A stretch of DNA of 16,724 nt from CAZDHT01 sp964505325 (GTDB lineage Bacteria; Planctomycetota; PUPC01). The stretch spans positions 1 to 16,724 of the forward strand of contig CAZDHT010000092.1 in NCBI GenBank assembly GCA_964505325.1. Reading direction: 5' to 3'. The notes under the pieces were generated by a model. The model did not search any database and was not told the origin of the DNA. It saw nothing but the letters and a program-made list of their open reading frames with translations. This document shows, one piece after another, positions 1 to 7,250 of the stretch (position 1 is its first letter; every line of letters begins with the position of its first letter). A program made the translations under genes and the position numbers.

Positions 1-2
1 TG

Positions 3-173
3 CACTGGCTGACCGAGAACCTGGGCATTCCGGCGTTGATGTATGGGACCACCGGCAGCGGCGCCCACGCCGACCTGGAATACACTTACATCCCCACCAT
101 GCTGGCGACGGCCCGGGTTTACGCCCAGCTCGCGCTCCGCATGCCGGTAGAATGGAAGAAAGGGGACAGATAA
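3..173 (+). CDS. C-terminal fragment of an M20-like metallopeptidase/deacylase (5' end outside window)
   Basis: Only the last 56 codons are inside the window; the frame is open from base 3 and ends at TAA 171-173. The fragment contains GIPALMYGTTGSGAHADLEY, followed by a helix ending in ARVYAQLALRM. This pattern (a Gly-Ile-Pro strand, a Gly-rich loop, an Ala-His then acidic-Glu-Tyr segment, and a closing helix) resembles the C-terminal catalytic end of M20 peptidases and deacylases, where a late His commonly binds the second metal. Other M20/M28-like hydrolases remain possible because the main metal motifs lie upstream. The last residues, KKGDR, and the stop codon lie largely within the palindromic repeat at 162-245, so the native C-terminus was probably replaced when that element arrived. 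It is co-directional with the cupin gene about 110 bases downstream. Confidence 0.5.
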   Translation, partial: HWLTENLGIPALMYGTTGSGAHADLEYTYIPTMLATARVYAQLALRMPVEWKKGDR

Positions 174-245
174 CTTTTTTCGCCCGGTGGAGAGACCGTG
201 AGCGACGTTCCTGGGTTGTTCGGCGAAAGAAAGTTATCTGTCCCC
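162..245. repeat. Imperfect palindromic REP-like element with GGGGACAGATAACTTT arms
   Basis: The left arm (162-184) begins GGGGACAGATAACTTT and continues TTTCGCC. The right arm (222-245) is its reverse complement apart from one mismatch and one extra base. The 37-base centre holds a second small stem, CGGT 185-188 with ACCG 195-198. Termini of the GGGGACAG...CTGTCCCC type are common in dispersed palindromes found near REP-associated Y1 tyrosine transposases in many bacteria; that link is from general knowledge, and no transposase is visible here. The element contains the stop codon of the upstream peptidase (171-173), so it lies across the gene end rather than cleanly between genes. Confidence 0.8.
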
Positions 246-282
246 GTTTTCCCCGCTTCGTGGTGAGATAACGGAGACGGAG

Positions 283-684
283 ATGAAGGTCTTCTACAAC
301 TGGGACGAGCTGGAGGCCGAGGACCACGGCCTGCCGTCGTCGCTCTGTCGCATCAAAGCGATCACCGGCGAGAAGCTCCAGCTCATCTGGGCCCGCTTCG
401 AGCCCGGCGGCGAGTACGAGACCCACTCGCACCCCCACGAGCAGTTCAGCTTCATGGTCCAGGGCCGGATGCTGCTGCGCGTCGGCGATGAAGAGAAGGA
501 GGTCCGCCCCGGCGACATCTGGCACGCGCCGCCCAACGTCGTCCACGGCGGGAAGCTCGTCGGCGACGAGCCGGTCATCTTCGTCGACGTGTTTCATCCC
601 GTCCGCGAGGAAGTGCTCGAAGAAATGCGCCGCAACCGCGCGAAACGGCTTGGTATCGAGGATGCGAATGAAGCAACTGCCTGA
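283..684 (+). CDS. kdgF: KdgF-like cupin, candidate unsaturated-uronate linearising enzyme
   Basis: This is a 133-residue single-domain cupin with no signal peptide, so cytoplasmic. Cupin motif 1 is HSHPHEQ at 48-54 (likely metal ligands H48, H50, Q54) and motif 2 is PGDIWHAPPNVVH at 76-88 (H88 the fourth ligand). The C-terminal signature VDVFHPVRE places D102, F104 and R108 where, as I recall, the described active-site residues of KdgF lie. KdgF opens the cyclic 4,5-unsaturated uronate released by pectin or alginate lyases to the linear keto form. Length and end-to-end pattern fit that family better than a generic cupin. The start follows a purine-rich GGAGACGGAG. The gene end overlaps the GH42 start by 17 bases, suggesting translational coupling. 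A sugar-binding or regulatory cupin is the main alternative. Confidence 0.75.
   Translation: MKVFYNWDELEAEDHGLPSSLCRIKAITGEKLQLIWARFEPGGEYETHSHPHEQFSFMVQGRMLLRVGDEEKEVRPGDIWHAPPNVVHGGKLVGDEPVIFVDVFHPVREEVLEEMRRNRAKRLGIEDANEATA
658..661 (+). promoter_or_regulatory. Ribosome binding site (GAGG) selecting the GH42 start at 668
   Basis: GAGG lies six bases before ATG 668, inside the end of the cupin gene. It favours 668 over ATG 662, which it almost touches, and over the in-frame ATG 488 deep inside the cupin. Confidence 0.55.
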
Positions 685-2824
685 CCTCGCGGTGGCGGTC
701 CAATACTACCGCCAGCCGACCCCCTTGCCTGAGGAATGGGACAGAGACCTCGCCAACATCAAGAAGATGGGGATAGAGATCATCCAGCTCCGTCCTCAGT
801 GGCGCTGGCACGAGCGGAACGAGGGCGAGCTGAACTTCGATGACATCGACCGGCTCTTTGACCTCGCCGAGCGGCACGGCCTCAAGGTGCTCTTCAAGTT
901 CTACCTCCCCGCCGGGCCGCAGTGGCTGTTCGACAATTACGACGCCCACCGCAGGACGCCGACCGGCGAGATCATCCAGCCCATCACATGCGGATCGGTC
1001 TATGTGGGTGGCCTGATGCCGTGCTTCGACAAGGACCTCGTCCGCAAGAAGGCGACCCCCTTCATCCGCGCGGCGGTCCGGCGCTACAAGGACCGACCGA
1101 ACCTGCTGGCCTGGAACGCGTGGAACGAACCGCGTTCCCGACCGGCGGCGGATTGCGCGTGCGAAGACTCGATGAAGAAGTACCGCGCCTGGCTGAAGCG
1201 GCGTTTCGGCACGATCGAGAAGTTCAACCGGTTCGCCGGTCTCGCCGTGTCGGGCAAGGGCGCGGACTTCAGCGGCGTCAAGGCGCCGACGTCCTATCAC
1301 GACTACGTCGGATGGCTCCTGTTCCGGACGTGGCGGGCGGAGATGATCGCCGACCGTCTCAAGTGGGTCGCCGGCGAAATCCGAAAGATCGACAAAGCCC
1401 ACGTCGTCATGTGCCATGTCGGCTTCTGCTCGGCGCTGCAAGACGTGCTGGAGGACACCAGCCACGACTACCTGAACGCGCAGCCGTTCGATCTCTTCGG
1501 GTCAAGTTGCCCTAACCGGCCGGACGACCTCCCGCTGCTGGAGCACCAACCCGAGGCGTACCAGGCGGCAACGCTCGATCTGATCTGCTCGCGGCTGCGC
1601 GGGGTCAGCGATCCGTTCTGGATCAACGAGATCTACGGCAACCGCGGGATGTACGTCGAGCCGCTGACGCCCGCATACCTGAGACAGACGACCTATCACG
1701 CGGTCGCCGGCGGCGCGAAAGGGATCGTCTACTGGCAATACCGGAGCGAGCGGCTGGCCAACGAGAGCAACGACGCCGGGCTGACGCACATCAACGGCGG
1801 CCCGACCGACCGGAGCCGCGAAGTGGAGCGCGTGGTCCGCGTCCTCCGAAAGCATCAGAACGAACTCGGCCCTGCGGTCCCGCCTCGGGGCGCGGTCGGC
1901 ATCCTGTATGACTTCTCGTCGGACCTCATCAGCCGCATCGCCGCCGCGGCGCCCGGCCCGGTCCAGGTCGAGCAGGGGTGGCGTGAAGACTATCCGTACA
2001 AGATGTCGCTCCGCGGCATCCATCTCGCGCTGTGGGAACTCGACGTGCAGGCGGACGTCGTGCCGTCGGAGGAGATCGAAAGGCTCCTGGGATATCGCGT
2101 CGCGTACCTGCCCTGCCCCAGGATGATCCCGGACGAGCAGGCAAAGGTCCTGGCGAAGTTCGTCGAGAGGGGCGGCCTGCTGATCAGCGAGCCGTCACCG
2201 GGCATGCGTGATCCCAACGGCTGGGTCAGCCCGGACGTTCCACCCCACCCGCTCGATGAGCTGTTCGGCTGCCGGGAGGTCCGGCGGGTCCTGACACAGG
2301 AAGACAAGGTCCTGACCGTCGGAAGCAGAAAGATCGTCTGCCCGCCCGATGTGTTCCTGGCCACGCTGGAGCGCAAGGGAACCCAGCCGAAGGCCATCGG
2401 CCGATGGGACGACGGCGCGGCCATCGTCTCCCACGCACGCGGGAGAGGGCGCACCGTGCTGCTGGGCGCGCCGCTCGGGGAGGTCTACTTCCGCACGCGG
2501 CAGAGCGCCGTCCTCGACTGGATCAGCGGGATACTCCGACACGAAAAGGTCGCAATCGAGAAACTACTGGACACGCGCAAGGAGGACGTCCGCGTCCGAC
2601 GCCTGGTGAGAAAAGACGGTTCCGAAATCGTCTTCATCTTCAATCACCGAAAGAAACGAGAACGAGTCGCGATCCGCGCGCGGGGCTTGCAGAACATCTC
2701 CGAACTGACAGACCTGAAGCTGAGATTCACCAAGGTCAAGGGATGCTTTGTCACACACATCCCGGCCGAAGAAGTCCTGGTCGTGAAGCTGAGTCGTGCC
2801 CGAAGGCGTGCGCGTCATAGCTGA
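668..2824 (+). CDS. GH42 beta-galactosidase-like glycoside hydrolase
   Basis: The protein has 718 residues and no signal peptide, so it is probably cytoplasmic. Residues 1-400 form a GH-A clan TIM barrel of the GH42 type. LRPQWRWHER at 41-50 is the early strand typical of GH42. MPCFDKD (117-123) precedes a helix leading to LLAWNAWNEP (146-155), which makes E154 the acid/base. FWINEIYGNRG (317-327) makes E321 the likely nucleophile, and GIVYWQYRSER (352-362) closes the barrel. Residues about 405-620 match the glutamine-amidotransferase-like GH42 trimerisation domain, with AVGILYDF and an ERGGLLISEP strand-turn. The last 100 residues are a small beta domain. GH42 enzymes release terminal beta-galactose, for example from galactan oligomers; the exact substrate cannot be read from sequence. 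It follows the cupin with a 17-base overlap. Confidence 0.88.
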   Translation: MKQLPDLAVAVQYYRQPTPLPEEWDRDLANIKKMGIEIIQLRPQWRWHERNEGELNFDDIDRLFDLAERHGLKVLFKFYLPAGPQWLFDNYDAHRRTPTGEIIQPITCGSVYVGGLMPCFDKDLVRKKATPFIRAAVRRYKDRPNLLAWNAWNEPRSRPAADCACEDSMKKYRAWLKRRFGTIEKFNRFAGLAVSGKGADFSGVKAPTSYHDYVGWLLFRTWRAEMIADRLKWVAGEIRKIDKAHVVMCHVGFCSALQDVLEDTSHDYLNAQPFDLFGSSCPNRPDDLPLLEHQPEAYQAATLDLICSRLRGVSDPFWINEIYGNRGMYVEPLTPAYLRQTTYHAVAGGAKGIVYWQYRSERLANESNDAGLTHINGGPTDRSREVERVVRVLRKHQNELGPAVPPRGAVGILYDFSSDLISRIAAAAPGPVQVEQGWREDYPYKMSLRGIHLALWELDVQADVVPSEEIERLLGYRVAYLPCPRMIPDEQAKVLAKFVERGGLLISEPSPGMRDPNGWVSPDVPPHPLDELFGCREVRRVLTQEDKVLTVGSRKIVCPPDVFLATLERKGTQPKAIGRWDDGAAIVSHARGRGRTVLLGAPLGEVYFRTRQSAVLDWISGILRHEKVAIEKLLDTRKEDVRVRRLVRKDGSEIVFIFNHRKKRERVAIRARGLQNISELTDLKLRFTKVKGCFVTHIPAEEVLVVKLSRARRRARHS

Positions 2825-2848
2825 CCGCCGAACGAGAAAGGAGGCGAG

Positions 2849-5167
2849 ATGAAGCGCGACGAGCGAAGCGAGAGACGGCCCACGGGCCTGGCCGGAGTAT
2901 TGGCCCTGTGCGTGACCGTGCTGGCGGTTTGCGCCGGCGCGGTTGAGGCAGAGGTGACGACGCTTCAGAACGGCGTGTCGCCGACCGCCGAGTACACGGG
3001 CTGCGTCGACACGTGCCTCGAAGGCTACGGCAAGACCCGGCCGCGGAACAAGGACACCATCTTCTGGACGCCGGGCAGCCGCTACGGCCTGCTGAAGTTC
3101 GAGCTGGCCGGGATCGGGAAGGGCCGCACGGTGCACCGCGCCGTCCTGCGCCTCTTCCTCGCCGAGATCCCGCGCACCGGCACGCCCGTCCCCGTCTACA
3201 CGATGGCCCGCGACTGGGATGAGACCGCCACGTGGATCGAGTGGAAGGACCTCGACGGCGCGAAGTCGCCGCAGAACAACTGGACAAAGCCCGGCGGCGA
3301 CCTCGACCGTACCATCGACTACGGGTTCAAGGACGCACGGGGCAAGCCGCAGCCCGGCCTCATCGCGCGCTCGGTCGTCAAGAGCGGGCCAATGGGGCAC
3401 TACATCGAGTTCGACGTGACCAAGCTCGTGACCGAGTGGGTCGCGGGGGTGCGGCCCAACCACGGGTTCTTCATCAGCAAGGAACGCTACTCCAGCGCGA
3501 AGTTCTGCACGTCCGAGTGGCCGATGGCGGCGTTCCGGCCAACCCTCGCGGTCGAGCACTACGCGGCGAACGAGAAACCGGACCCGAAGGCGCCGGTGAC
3601 CCTGCCCGCGGCGCCGGGTCCCCAGGCGAAGCTCTCGCCGCTGGGCAAGGCGCGGCTGTTCGGGCACAGCAAGTCGACGGTCATGCGCTTTGGCAAGAAC
3701 TCCAGTTGCCGCTGGCGCAAGGGCCACATGGCCGGGTACGCCAAAGAGGACCCGCGCTTCCCCGGCGACTGGAGCTGGACGCCGTGGATCCGCATCGGCG
3801 GCACGGCGGGCGACTTCAACCACGGGCTCTTCCGCTTCGACCTGTCGGCGATTCCGAAGGACGCCGTTGTCGCGAAAGCCACGTTCAAGGTCTTCGCCGA
3901 GGCCGGCAATCAGCGCCTGCCCGATCAGAAGACCGCGTTCGGCCAGGTGCCCAAGGAGACGGCCAAGGAGCGGCAGGGGCGCCTCCGCGCGTCGATGGGC
4001 GCGGCGCGCGAACTCGCCAAGTACAGCTTCGGCGTCTATGCGGGCGCGGACGGGCGCGGCCCCGCCGCGCGGAAGTGGGCGGAGCCGGCCCCCGTCGCTA
4101 TCGCCGACCTCGGCAAACAGTGGGCGGGCGAGCTCAAGAAGAAGGATGCGTTCCCCGAGACCTGGATCAAGTGGGACGTGACCGGCATGGTCCGAGCCTG
4201 GGTCCAGGGCAAGATCCCCAACAACGGCCTCGTCCTCGACCACCGCTTGATGGGCGGGCACATGGTCGTCTACTCCGACGACTGGGTCGACGCCGACCGC
4301 CGCCCGTACCTGGAGGTCACACTCGTCGGCGGCGGCCCCTTCAAGGGCGACGGCCCGTTTAAGCCCGACCCGCCCGCGCCCGCGGGCGACTGGATCGAGC
4401 CGATGAAGAAGGTCCACGCCCGGTGGAAGGGCACCCCGGGCACGTTCACCCAGTACGGCGACAGCATCACGGTAACGATGGCGTTCTGGACGCCGCTCCT
4501 GTACGGAACGTACACCGGCGGCCCGAAGGAGATGCAGGACGCTCTCGCCGCGGCGAAGAAGTACGTCCACAAGCCGTGCTGGCGGAACTGGAAGAGCGGC
4601 AAGTACGGCTGCGCCGGCAGCACCACCATCTCGTGGGCCTTCGCCAACATCGACGGTTGGCAAAAGCGGATGAGCCCCGAGGCGGCCGTCGTCCTGTGGG
4701 GTACCAACGACGCCGCCTACGGCCCACACGGCATCCACCACCTCGAGAAGTACGCGGCCGTCATCAACCGCATGCTCGCGGACGGGACGGTGCCGATCAT
4801 CACCACGCTGCCCCCGTTCAGCCGCCAGCGCGGCGGCATCGGGATGTTTCTGATTGTTCACAACCTGCGACTCGCCCACCTCGCCGTCGCCCGTGCCAAC
4901 AAGCTGCCGCTGATTGACCTCTACAAGGAGATGGTGACGCGCCGGCCGGACGACTGGGACGGCAAGCTCAAGAAGTTTGACGAGGGCGGATGGAAAGGCT
5001 ACAACGTGCCGACGATGATCGCCCGCGACGGCATCCATCCGTCGTTCCCGAAAAAGTGGCAGCACGACTGGTCCGAGGAAGGCTTGAAGTCGTGCGGCCT
5101 CGGCCTGCGCAACTATCTGACGCTCAAGATGTGGTACGAGATCTACACGAAGGTGCTGACGAAGTGA
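2849..5167 (+). CDS. Secreted DNRLRE-DNRLRE-SGNH hydrolase, candidate carbohydrate esterase
   Basis: The protein has 772 residues. AAAGGAGG at 2837-2844 fixes the start. A signal peptide (basic start, hydrophobic 14-30) probably cleaves after AVEA at 34. Two DNRLRE-type beta-sandwich modules follow. The first is about 36-235, with GLLKFEL, ARDWDETATWIEW and a VTEWVAGVRPNHGFFI end. The second is about 265-495, with GLFRFDL, KWDVTGMVRAWVQG and NNGLVLD. DNRLRE modules are seen in large cell-surface proteins. After a Pro-rich linker, residues about 530-772 form an SGNH/GDSL hydrolase: QYGDSIT with nucleophile S539, GTND at 618-621, and DGIHPSF with D727 and H730. Such enzymes often remove acetyl groups from polysaccharides, so an RG acetylesterase-like role fits the locus but is inferred. 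Its TGA overlaps the next gene's GTG by four bases. Confidence 0.85.
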   Translation: MKRDERSERRPTGLAGVLALCVTVLAVCAGAVEAEVTTLQNGVSPTAEYTGCVDTCLEGYGKTRPRNKDTIFWTPGSRYGLLKFELAGIGKGRTVHRAVLRLFLAEIPRTGTPVPVYTMARDWDETATWIEWKDLDGAKSPQNNWTKPGGDLDRTIDYGFKDARGKPQPGLIARSVVKSGPMGHYIEFDVTKLVTEWVAGVRPNHGFFISKERYSSAKFCTSEWPMAAFRPTLAVEHYAANEKPDPKAPVTLPAAPGPQAKLSPLGKARLFGHSKSTVMRFGKNSSCRWRKGHMAGYAKEDPRFPGDWSWTPWIRIGGTAGDFNHGLFRFDLSAIPKDAVVAKATFKVFAEAGNQRLPDQKTAFGQVPKETAKERQGRLRASMGAARELAKYSFGVYAGADGRGPAARKWAEPAPVAIADLGKQWAGELKKKDAFPETWIKWDVTGMVRAWVQGKIPNNGLVLDHRLMGGHMVVYSDDWVDADRRPYLEVTLVGGGPFKGDGPFKPDPPAPAGDWIEPMKKVHARWKGTPGTFTQYGDSITVTMAFWTPLLYGTYTGGPKEMQDALAAAKKYVHKPCWRNWKSGKYGCAGSTTISWAFANIDGWQKRMSPEAAVVLWGTNDAAYGPHGIHHLEKYAAVINRMLADGTVPIITTLPPFSRQRGGIGMFLIVHNLRLAHLAVARANKLPLIDLYKEMVTRRPDDWDGKLKKFDEGGWKGYNVPTMIARDGIHPSFPKKWQHDWSEEGLKSCGLGLRNYLTLKMWYEIYTKVLTK

Positions 5168-6249
5168 GCGAAGAGCGAACGCATTGTCTGCTCGTCGGGC
5201 TCGGCTCGATGGGCCGGGGCCTGGTCCGTTTCCTCGAACAGAAGCCGTGGTTCGAGCCCGTCGGCGCCGTCGACCTGCGCGAGGAGGCCCTGGCCGAGGC
5301 ACAGACCGCGCTCCACCTGTCCGACGAGGCGCTGTTCAAGGACCTCGACGCCGCGCTCAGCGCGACCTCGCCCGATGCCGCGATCATCAACACGCCGTCG
5401 GAACTGCACTACGAGCAATCGAAGGCGGCGCTCAAGGCCGGCGCGCACGTCCTCGTCGCCAAGCCGATCACCAACGAGTTCGGCCAGGCCGTGGAGCTCG
5501 TCGAGCTCGCCGAGTCGGCGGGGCGGACGCTCAGCGTGGGTCAGCAGGTCCGCTACAACCGTCACTACACCGCGGTGCGGCGCTTCGTCGAGTCCGGCGC
5601 GCTGGGCGACGTCGAAGCGGCGTGGCTCATGAACAGCAAGCCGCGGCCCGAGCCGGCGAACCTCGCAACCATGGACCAGCCGGCGCTGTACGAGAACGCC
5701 TGCCACCACTTCGACTCGCTGCTCGCGGTGTTCCCCGGACATGTGCCGGAATGGATTTCGTGCGACGGGTTCATCCCGTCGTGGTCGCCCTATGCGGGGC
5801 CGTGCATGGTCAACGCATTGATCCGATTCAGCGGCAACCTGCACGTATCGTACCACGGCGGGTTCTCGTCGCGGGCGCCGATGTATGAGTTCCGCGTCGA
5901 GGGCGCGGCGGGCGCCCTGCGCTGCCGCGGGCTGCACATGTCGAACGATCTGATGAGCTACGAATTCGCCGAGGCGCTCGGCCACTTCGAAGCCGCCGAG
6001 ATCGACAAGGACGTTCCGCTGCTCAACCCATGGGTCCTGTTCCTCGACGCCTGGCACGACTATGTGCTCGACGGCGCCGAGCCGTCAGGCCCTGAGCGTG
6101 TCGAAGGGCCACCCTTCAGCGGACGCAACAACCTGAAAGTAATGGCGATGGTCTGCGCCGCGATCGAGTCGGTGGAAACCGGCGGCCCCGTCGACATCGC
6201 GGACAACCCGCGCTACCGGGCGGCCTTCGCCGACGCGTCCGGAGTTTGA
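5164..6249 (+). CDS. Gfo/Idh/MocA-family NAD(P)-dependent oxidoreductase
   Basis: The protein has 361 residues. It starts at GTG 5164, which overlaps the upstream TGA (GTGA), with GAAGG ten bases before it. The N-terminal Rossmann fold has the nucleotide-binding loop GLGSMG at 12-17, an acidic D37 after the second strand, IINTPSELHYEQSKAAL, and AKP (99-101) at the place of the family's usual EKP with the conserved Lys. The C-terminal alpha/beta domain carries NACHHFD (178-184), with the H-x-x-D pair common in this family. Members oxidise or reduce sugars, inositols and their acids. With a KdgF-like cupin and glycosidase nearby, a sugar or uronate substrate is likely but not identifiable. No signal peptide is present. 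Residues about 308-316 are encoded by a short repetitive element just before the final conserved GRNNLKVMA helix. Confidence 0.88.
   Translation: MSEERTHCLLVGLGSMGRGLVRFLEQKPWFEPVGAVDLREEALAEAQTALHLSDEALFKDLDAALSATSPDAAIINTPSELHYEQSKAALKAGAHVLVAKPITNEFGQAVELVELAESAGRTLSVGQQVRYNRHYTAVRRFVESGALGDVEAAWLMNSKPRPEPANLATMDQPALYENACHHFDSLLAVFPGHVPEWISCDGFIPSWSPYAGPCMVNALIRFSGNLHVSYHGGFSSRAPMYEFRVEGAAGALRCRGLHMSNDLMSYEFAEALGHFEAAEIDKDVPLLNPWVLFLDAWHDYVLDGAEPSGPERVEGPPFSGRNNLKVMAMVCAAIESVETGGPVDIADNPRYRAAFADASGV
6088..6110. repeat. In-frame short palindromic repeat with core CCTGAGCGTGTCGAAGGG
   Basis: The element has perfect six-base arms, GGCCCT at 6088-6093 and AGGGCC at 6105-6110, around an 11-base loop. 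Read on the other strand it is the CCCTTCGAC(A/G)NGCTCAGG type of short repeat that is very common in many GC-rich bacterial and metagenomic genomes, both between and within genes. That commonness is from general knowledge. Here it adds about eight residues (GPERVEGP) without breaking the oxidoreductase frame. I saw no second copy in this window. Confidence 0.7.
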
Positions 6250-6298
6250 CGCCGCGGCGTTCCGCTCGCCGGCGCGCCGCTCGATGTTCGACCGAGCA

Positions 6299-6366
6299 GA
6301 TATCATAGTTCACGAATTGCTGAATTTGTGAATTGCTGAATTGCTGAATTCGTGAAATGCGATATG
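6299..6366. repeat. AT-rich octamer tandem repeat inside an extended inverted repeat
   Basis: Five consecutive eight-base units fill 6316-6355: ATTGCTGA three times, with variants ATTTGTGA (second) and ATTCGTGA (fifth). The ends form a perfect ten-base inverted repeat, TTCACGAATT (6309-6318) with AATTCGTGAA (6347-6356), extending imperfectly outward to GATAT at both sides (16 of 20 positions pair). The block is far more AT-rich than its surroundings and fills most of the 161-base space between the oxidoreductase and the PmoA-like gene. It holds no gene. It could be a miniature mobile repeat or a protein-binding array; nothing decides between them. Confidence 0.75.
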
Positions 6367-6398
6367 CCGCGGATGAGGCCCTTTGGGCGAGCCGGAGC

Positions 6399-6407
6399 GG
6401 AGGTGAT
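6399..6407 (+). promoter_or_regulatory. Ribosome binding site (GGAGGTGAT) selecting ATG 6411
   Basis: This is a full anti-Shine-Dalgarno match a few bases before ATG 6411. It rules against the upstream in-frame ATG at 6357, which lies at the edge of the octamer repeat. Confidence 0.85.
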
Positions 6408-6410
6408 ACG

Positions 6411-7250
6411 ATGAGCGACGGGCGCTGCGAGGTGAAGGTCAACGAACGAACCAACATGGTGATCGAACGCGCCACCGGCCGCCACCTCGGCGCCGCGGGC
6501 GCGAACTTCTACGACGTGTGGGTCTTCCCGCTCTACACGCCGGCCGGGCGGACGGTGATCCGCGAGTTCCCGTTCGACCATCCGTTTCACAACGGCTTCT
6601 TCGTGGGGCAGCACCCGCTGAACGTAGGGGACCGCGTGGGGAACTTCTGGGCGCATCCGCCGCGACGCGGACCGGACGATCACATCTTCGTCAACGTCGG
6701 CCGCGTGGACGCGCCCCGCGAGCCGGAGACCGAGATCACCGACGACGCCGTCCGCTTCACGTTCAAGAACGTCTGGCGTGATGAGAACGAAGATCCGCTA
6801 CTCGATGAGGTCCGCACCGTGACGTTCCGGGCGGCGGATGACGCGACCCTGTGCGACATGACCAGCGAGAAGATCGCGTCGCAGGGCGCGGTCGAGTATC
6901 CGCAAACGAAGTTCGGCAGCATCGGCGTCCGGGTCGAGCCGCGCCTCTTGCCGCCTCTGGGCGGCGTGGTGATCGCCGACGGAGACCGGCGCGGGAACGC
7001 GGCGGTCACCCACGAGGGCGAATCGGATTTCGTCGCCTACGAGAACGACGGCTTCGGGGTCCTGCTGCATATCCTCGACGTGGGCGTACGCGGTCCGTGG
7101 TTCATCCGCGACTACGGCATGGCGATGTACAACCCCACGTGGACGCGGTCGATCTCGACGCCGGAGGGCGGGTCGTGGGCCGTCGGCCTCCGCGTCGTCG
7201 CATATGACGGGCCACTGACCGAGGAGCGGGCGAAGCTATGGCTGGTGTGA
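6411..7250 (+). CDS. PmoA/DUF6807-family protein
   Basis: The protein has 279 residues and no signal peptide. FPFDHPFHNGFF (53-64) corresponds to the DHPHHRG motif typical of the family that databases call 'methane oxygenase PmoA' or DUF6807. NVGDRVGNFWAHPP follows, and the C-terminal part has GPWFIRDYGMAMYNPTW and a closing GLRVVAYDG strand. The fold is probably a beta-sandwich. Despite the database name it bears no relation to the membrane subunit of methane monooxygenase. Family members often sit beside Gfo/Idh/MocA genes and glycoside hydrolases in Planctomycetota and Bacteroidota, and their biochemical role is not settled; a sugar-processing role is an inference from context. The gene end overlaps the apparent start of the next gene at 7238 by 13 bases. 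Confidence 0.8.
   Translation: MSDGRCEVKVNERTNMVIERATGRHLGAAGANFYDVWVFPLYTPAGRTVIREFPFDHPFHNGFFVGQHPLNVGDRVGNFWAHPPRRGPDDHIFVNVGRVDAPREPETEITDDAVRFTFKNVWRDENEDPLLDEVRTVTFRAADDATLCDMTSEKIASQGAVEYPQTKFGSIGVRVEPRLLPPLGGVVIADGDRRGNAAVTHEGESDFVAYENDGFGVLLHILDVGVRGPWFIRDYGMAMYNPTWTRSISTPEGGSWAVGLRVVAYDGPLTEERAKLWLV

Noticed and set aside
171..190. Intrinsic terminator after the peptidase based on the T-run at 175-180
   Set aside because: The T-run lies inside the left arm of the palindrome, not after a GC stem on the coding strand; the repeat explains it better.
488..667. Sixty-codon upstream extension of the GH42 gene to ATG 488
   Set aside because: It overlaps most of the cupin gene in another frame, encodes low-complexity Arg/Ser sequence unlike GH42, and ATG 668 has a GAGG at proper spacing.
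2564..5302. Very long open frame on the minus strand opposite the esterase and GH42 genes
   Set aside because: Its product is an Arg/Ala/Gly/Val-rich composition with no domain, signal or ribosome site. It mirrors the codon bias of the plus-strand genes, which have clear motifs.
6316..6355. CRISPR-like array
   Set aside because: Units are eight bases and contiguous, with no spacers and no cas genes.
6411..7250. True particulate methane monooxygenase subunit
   Set aside because: The 'PmoA' label of this family is a database name. The protein has no membrane segments and no neighbouring pmoB or pmoC.
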